Origin: Endozoicomonas gorgoniicola
GTDB taxonomy: Bacteria > Pseudomonadota > Gammaproteobacteria > Pseudomonadales > Endozoicomonadaceae
Length of the DNA stretch: 64,000 nucleotides
Direction: 5' to 3'
Assembly (NCBI RefSeq): GCF_025562715.2
Contig: NZ_JAPFCC010000001.1
Span: 434,001-498,000, forward strand
Below, one piece after another: positions 61,285 through 64,000 of the stretch. Under the pieces are notes generated by a model. The model was given only the letters and a program-made list of their open reading frames with translations. It was not told the origin of the DNA and made no database searches. The number at the start of each line of letters is the position of its first letter. The first letter of the stretch is position 1. The translations under genes and the position numbers were made by a program.

Positions 61285-62304
61285 TTATAACGGCCTTAAT
61301 TCATGGATCATAAAAATAATAAGCGCTTTTTTTATAAGATGCTGGTACAGAGTATCTGAAGAAAAATGCAGTTCTACCGGGGTCTTGGGGAACGGTGTTT
61401 TCAGTGTGCTAAGCATCTCCGGGAGAGACTGGTTTCTGCAGGGTATCTGTGCCGAAACCATAGAGTACAATTGAGAACAATGTTCTGGTATGCAGGGGGC
61501 TTTCGGGTCGTCATCATCTTTCGGGTCTTTTTTATAGGCGTTTATATTCAGTTTGGAGCAGCTAGATATAATTTCTTCGTAGTCAGAGTCCAGCTCTGAC
61601 TCTAACTCCGACTCTGAATCAGACTCTGGCCAGGTATCGGATTCCTTCGATGGCTGTTCTTCTGGCAGTGAAGTGACTGTTTCAGGAGTCTGAATCGCGG
61701 TTATTCGCCAGTTATCTGAAGACATCTGGACAAGGTTAAACTGATCGTCAACTATCAGTTCTGTCTGAGGACTTTCTGAATGCCCAGGGGAATAGTGGTA
61801 ACCCTGAAAAATACTGGAGTGACCACTGCCCTGAGGATGAGTGTTAAAGGAGTAGATGCGGTAAATAGGTAGTTGCAAGGTCACGCCGTCCAGGCTCACT
61901 GCCGGGCTGTCTTCCAGCCAATAAGAGATGTCATCCAGAAAAAGAGTCCCGAATCTTTCGTTGTTTAATTGTACGCTTTCAGCTAGTACCGTATGGAAAG
62001 TATCATGAGGTGGTGATGTGACTCTCAGGAAATAACCTGCCTGCGAGTTCAGGTCAGGAGAATAGGTGTAGGTAAAACGTTCAAAACCTTCTATGTTAGT
62101 GGTCACACTGCCCTGATCCAAGAAACTGCCTGTTCTCTCGATAACCACTTCTGCCTGCCTGGGTACTCCATTAATTAATACGATGTAATGTCGGGTTTCA
62201 CTGGCAAGCAGTAGCTGGCTGAAAAATATTGCCAGCAGACTGACCAAAGCCAGTGAGCCTGTCTTCTTCTTTAAGGCCATTTGAGAAAAAGCACTCCGGT
62301 GCAA
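61285..62304 (-). CDS. Secreted protein of unknown family with acidic Ser/Asp/Glu tract
   Basis: A 339-residue product with a signal peptide (LALVSLLAIFFSQLLLAS). The first 200 mature residues are beta-rich (HYIVLINGVPRQAEVVIER, TYSPDLNSQAGYFLRV). Then comes an acidic low-complexity tract (SDTWPESDSESELESELDSD) and a cysteine-containing C-terminal part (CSKLNINAYK, CIPEHCSQLY). A start nine codons later (MALKKK) is also possible. No family is recognised. The tract resembles the acidic repeats of the exported protein at 49159. Confidence 0.62.
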   Translation of the reverse strand: MHRSAFSQMALKKKTGSLALVSLLAIFFSQLLLASETRHYIVLINGVPRQAEVVIERTGSFLDQGSVTTNIEGFERFTYTYSPDLNSQAGYFLRVTSPPHDTFHTVLAESVQLNNERFGTLFLDDISYWLEDSPAVSLDGVTLQLPIYRIYSFNTHPQGSGHSSIFQGYHYSPGHSESPQTELIVDDQFNLVQMSSDNWRITAIQTPETVTSLPEEQPSKESDTWPESDSESELESELDSDYEEIISSCSKLNINAYKKDPKDDDDPKAPCIPEHCSQLYSMVSAQIPCRNQSLPEMLSTLKTPFPKTPVELHFSSDTLYQHLIKKALIIFMIHELRPL

Positions 62305-62415
62305 TGAGTTTTTTATTGTGAGTTATGATCAATAGAGCGATTTGATTGTCTATTTTCATGCCAACTATAGACCACATACTCTTTTTTGCTTAGCTTGCAT
62401 TCAGCTCATTGCGGT

Positions 62416-62922
62416 TCAGGCAGTGGTTTCAAATCTTAACGGACTTTTACAGCTGACACACTGGTATACCGTCCCTCTCAAGGCGCGATTATGGCGAATT
62501 GCTGACAAGTGAATGGTTTTATCCGGACACTGGCAGCGATAGGCAAATGGACGCCTGGCTGAGTGTCTGGTGTTGTAGCTGTGTGTTCGGTTTGCAGGCA
62601 GGCTGAACACCTGTTCCATCACAAATTTCCATTCCCTGCCGTGAGGGCGAATTTTTCTGCCATAAACATTTTCAGCAATCAGGTGTGCCACTTCATGCCC
62701 AAGCGTATGCTTGAGAAAATGCTGCTGGTTTTCTTCCAGTAATACTCTGTTCAGCCTGAGCAGGTTGCGCTCGGGCCATGCCTGTCCGGCAGTTTGCCCC
62801 CTGAGATTTAGCAGTACGGCTGGTCGTTTAAAGCGTTTCAGGAAATGTCGTTCTGCCAGGCAATACAGTTCTGCAATACGCAGTTGTATAGCCTGATTAA
62901 GTAAGTCAGATGTCGTGTGCAT
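62416..62922 (-). CDS. sprT: SprT-family zinc metalloprotease
   Basis: A 168-residue protein with the HExxH zinc motif (LGHEVAHLIAENVYG), a third ligand region GREWKF and a C-terminal zinc ribbon (YRCQCPDK, YQCVSCKSPLRF). Bacterial SprT proteins resemble the protease domain of eukaryotic Spartan; their substrate is not established. It stands alone. Confidence 0.9.
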   Translation of the reverse strand: MHTTSDLLNQAIQLRIAELYCLAERHFLKRFKRPAVLLNLRGQTAGQAWPERNLLRLNRVLLEENQQHFLKHTLGHEVAHLIAENVYGRKIRPHGREWKFVMEQVFSLPANRTHSYNTRHSARRPFAYRCQCPDKTIHLSAIRHNRALRGTVYQCVSCKSPLRFETTA

Positions 62923-63033
62923 GAAAATCCGGAAGACAGAATAAAAGCTTAAAAAGGTTAGATGAATCAGACGGATAAAGTAAAGTCATCAGGTCTGCTT
63001 ATGCAGGTTATGCACAGTACCTAGTCAAATAAA

Positions 63034-63072
63034 TTGACATTTATATGTTTTCCCGTAAACATATAAACATAT
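63034..63072 (+). promoter_or_regulatory. Palindromic operator-like site upstream of the metal ATPase
   Basis: ATATGTTT (63043-63050) and AAACATAT (63057-63064) form a perfect 8-base dyad with six-base spacer; AAACATAT recurs at 63065. A TTGACA box lies at 63034. Such AT-rich dyads resemble ArsR/SmtB-type metal-sensor operators, fitting regulation of the ATPase gene 26 bases downstream. No clear -10 was fixed. Confidence 0.45.
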
Positions 63073-63097
63073 ATTTATGCGTTTATGGAGAGCCGTC

Positions 63098-64000
63098 ATG
63101 GATAAATGCAGCTCAACCCACTGCTCTTCCCGGGCAGGGTCTCAATCGCTGTCTGGTGCAGCAGCCGATGTGCTCCGGTATAAGTGGTTTATCAGGGGTA
63201 TGGATTGCGGGAGCTGTGCTGCCAAGGTCGAAAAGGCACTGGCAGGAATGCAGGGTGTCAGCCAGGTCAGGGTGGTTTACTCAACGGAACGCCTGCTGGT
63301 GGATATGGACAGCTCTGTTAAACCCCAGGCTATTAAAGCGAAGGTGGATGAACTGGGTTTCAGTATCGAGGGCAGCCAGGCAACGGCTGAAGAGTCGTCA
63401 TTCTGGAGGTTACACCTAGACCTGTTGCTTCTTGGCGGATTAACGGTTCTGGCTGCACTGGTTTATCTGCAGGTACCCGGCTGGGGAGAGCTGGCGTTTT
63501 ATGCACCGGCTATCGTCGGAGTGATCCCCTTTATTCGCAAGTCGGTTGCTCAGGCAAAGAATGGCAGCTGGTTTGGGGTTGAGACACTGATGTCGGTGGC
63601 TGCTATTGGCGCATTGGTTCTTGGGGAAACCTTCGAAGCGACGCTGGTACTGCTGTTGTTTTCTATTGGTCAGATGCTGGAAAGTGTGGCAGCCCACAAA
63701 GCCCGCGCCGGTGTTCAGAGTCTGATGGAGCTGGCTCCGGATACCGCTATACGGATAGAAAGCGGTCAGCGAATTAATGATGTGCCGGCTGAATTTCTGC
63801 AACCGGGCGACCTGATAGAAGTCCGCCCCGGAGACCGTCTGCCCGTTGACTGCATACTGGATGACAATGTGGGTAACAATGTGGGTAACAATGTGGGTGA
63901 CAATGCTTCAGCTATGGGCGTCTTTGATGAGAGTGCATTGACCGGCGAATCCATTCCTGTCACCCGCTTACGGGGTGAAAAAGTGATGGCTGGTAGCCTG
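63098..64000 (+). CDS. Heavy-metal P-type ATPase (ZntA-like), truncated by the window end
   Basis: The first 301 codons of a P1B ATPase pumping Zn(II), Cd(II) or Pb(II) out of the cytosol. An N-terminal metal-binding domain has GMDCGSC. Two pairs of hydrophobic segments follow, then the actuator domain with VFDESALTGESIPV. Inside the actuator (about residues 257-269) a 12-base DNA repeat encodes NNVG three times, an unusual insertion. The DKTGT phosphorylation site and the ion-selective CPC lie beyond the window. ATG 63098 follows GGAGAG. Confidence 0.9.
   Translation, partial: MDKCSSTHCSSRAGSQSLSGAAADVLRYKWFIRGMDCGSCAAKVEKALAGMQGVSQVRVVYSTERLLVDMDSSVKPQAIKAKVDELGFSIEGSQATAEESSFWRLHLDLLLLGGLTVLAALVYLQVPGWGELAFYAPAIVGVIPFIRKSVAQAKNGSWFGVETLMSVAAIGALVLGETFEATLVLLLFSIGQMLESVAAHKARAGVQSLMELAPDTAIRIESGQRINDVPAEFLQPGDLIEVRPGDRLPVDCILDDNVGNNVGNNVGDNASAMGVFDESALTGESIPVTRLRGEKVMAGSL

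Overview
The window comes from a gammaproteobacterial chromosome of moderate GC, most like a host-associated marine member of the Endozoicomonadaceae/Oceanospirillales. This is judged from the housekeeping proteins (ThrS-IF3-L35-L20, PheST, IHF-alpha plus MerR neighbour, RecQ, FabV, RlmG, MnmH, YihD, YdcH, SstT). It also fits the mix of insertion sequences, short palindromic repeats, AT-richer genes for secreted proteins of unknown family, and eukaryotic-type cysteine proteases. The genus is an inference; no rRNA, tRNA or CRISPR array was seen.

Layout. 0.1-6 kb: metabolism and stress (alanine dehydrogenase, ElaA-type acetyltransferase, Ap4A phosphorylase-like protein, hemerythrin, acetoacetyl-CoA synthetase). 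6-19.5 kb: mostly accessory. It holds several secreted proteins of unknown family, rlmG, an SDR, a cysteine synthase gene split by an ISL3-family element with a perfect 8-bp target duplication, IS5 debris around a DUF397 gene, and a C39-like secreted protein. 19.6-33 kb: transporters (YjiH, SstT, EamA), FadH, PatB and a DUF481 protein, mixed with a YopT/C58-like protease candidate, a circularly permuted papain-like protein and an OTU-like protein. 33-36.2 kb: mnmH and a protein carrying the Cys, QQD and His/Asp boxes of ubiquitin-specific proteases. 36.2-40 kb: thrS, infC (AUC start), rpmI and rplT. 40-51 kb: an accessory block containing a LysE exporter with an inverted partial copy, a glycoside hydrolase gene broken by two different insertion sequences, smrA, ydcH, thiSGH and a secreted protein with a 15-bp repeat tract. 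51-57 kb: pheS, pheT, an inserted gene for a secreted protein, ihfA and a MerR-type regulator. 57-64 kb: YecA-like protein, recQ, fabV, a secreted acidic protein, SprT and the 5' part of a metal P-type ATPase.

Most notable: (1) between 18 and 36.2 kb lie five unrelated predicted papain-fold or deubiquitinase-type proteins (C39-like, C58/YopT-like, permuted NlpC/LRAT-like, OTU-like, USP-like), plausibly a set of host-directed effectors; (2) the thrS leader carries three tandem hairpins, each with a seven-base loop that copies the anticodon loop of tRNA-Thr(GGU); (3) two genes disrupted by insertion sequences can be rebuilt exactly from the sequence; (4) the usual thrS-infC-rpmI-rplT-pheST-ihfA order is split by about 11 kb of accessory DNA, and again between pheT and ihfA.
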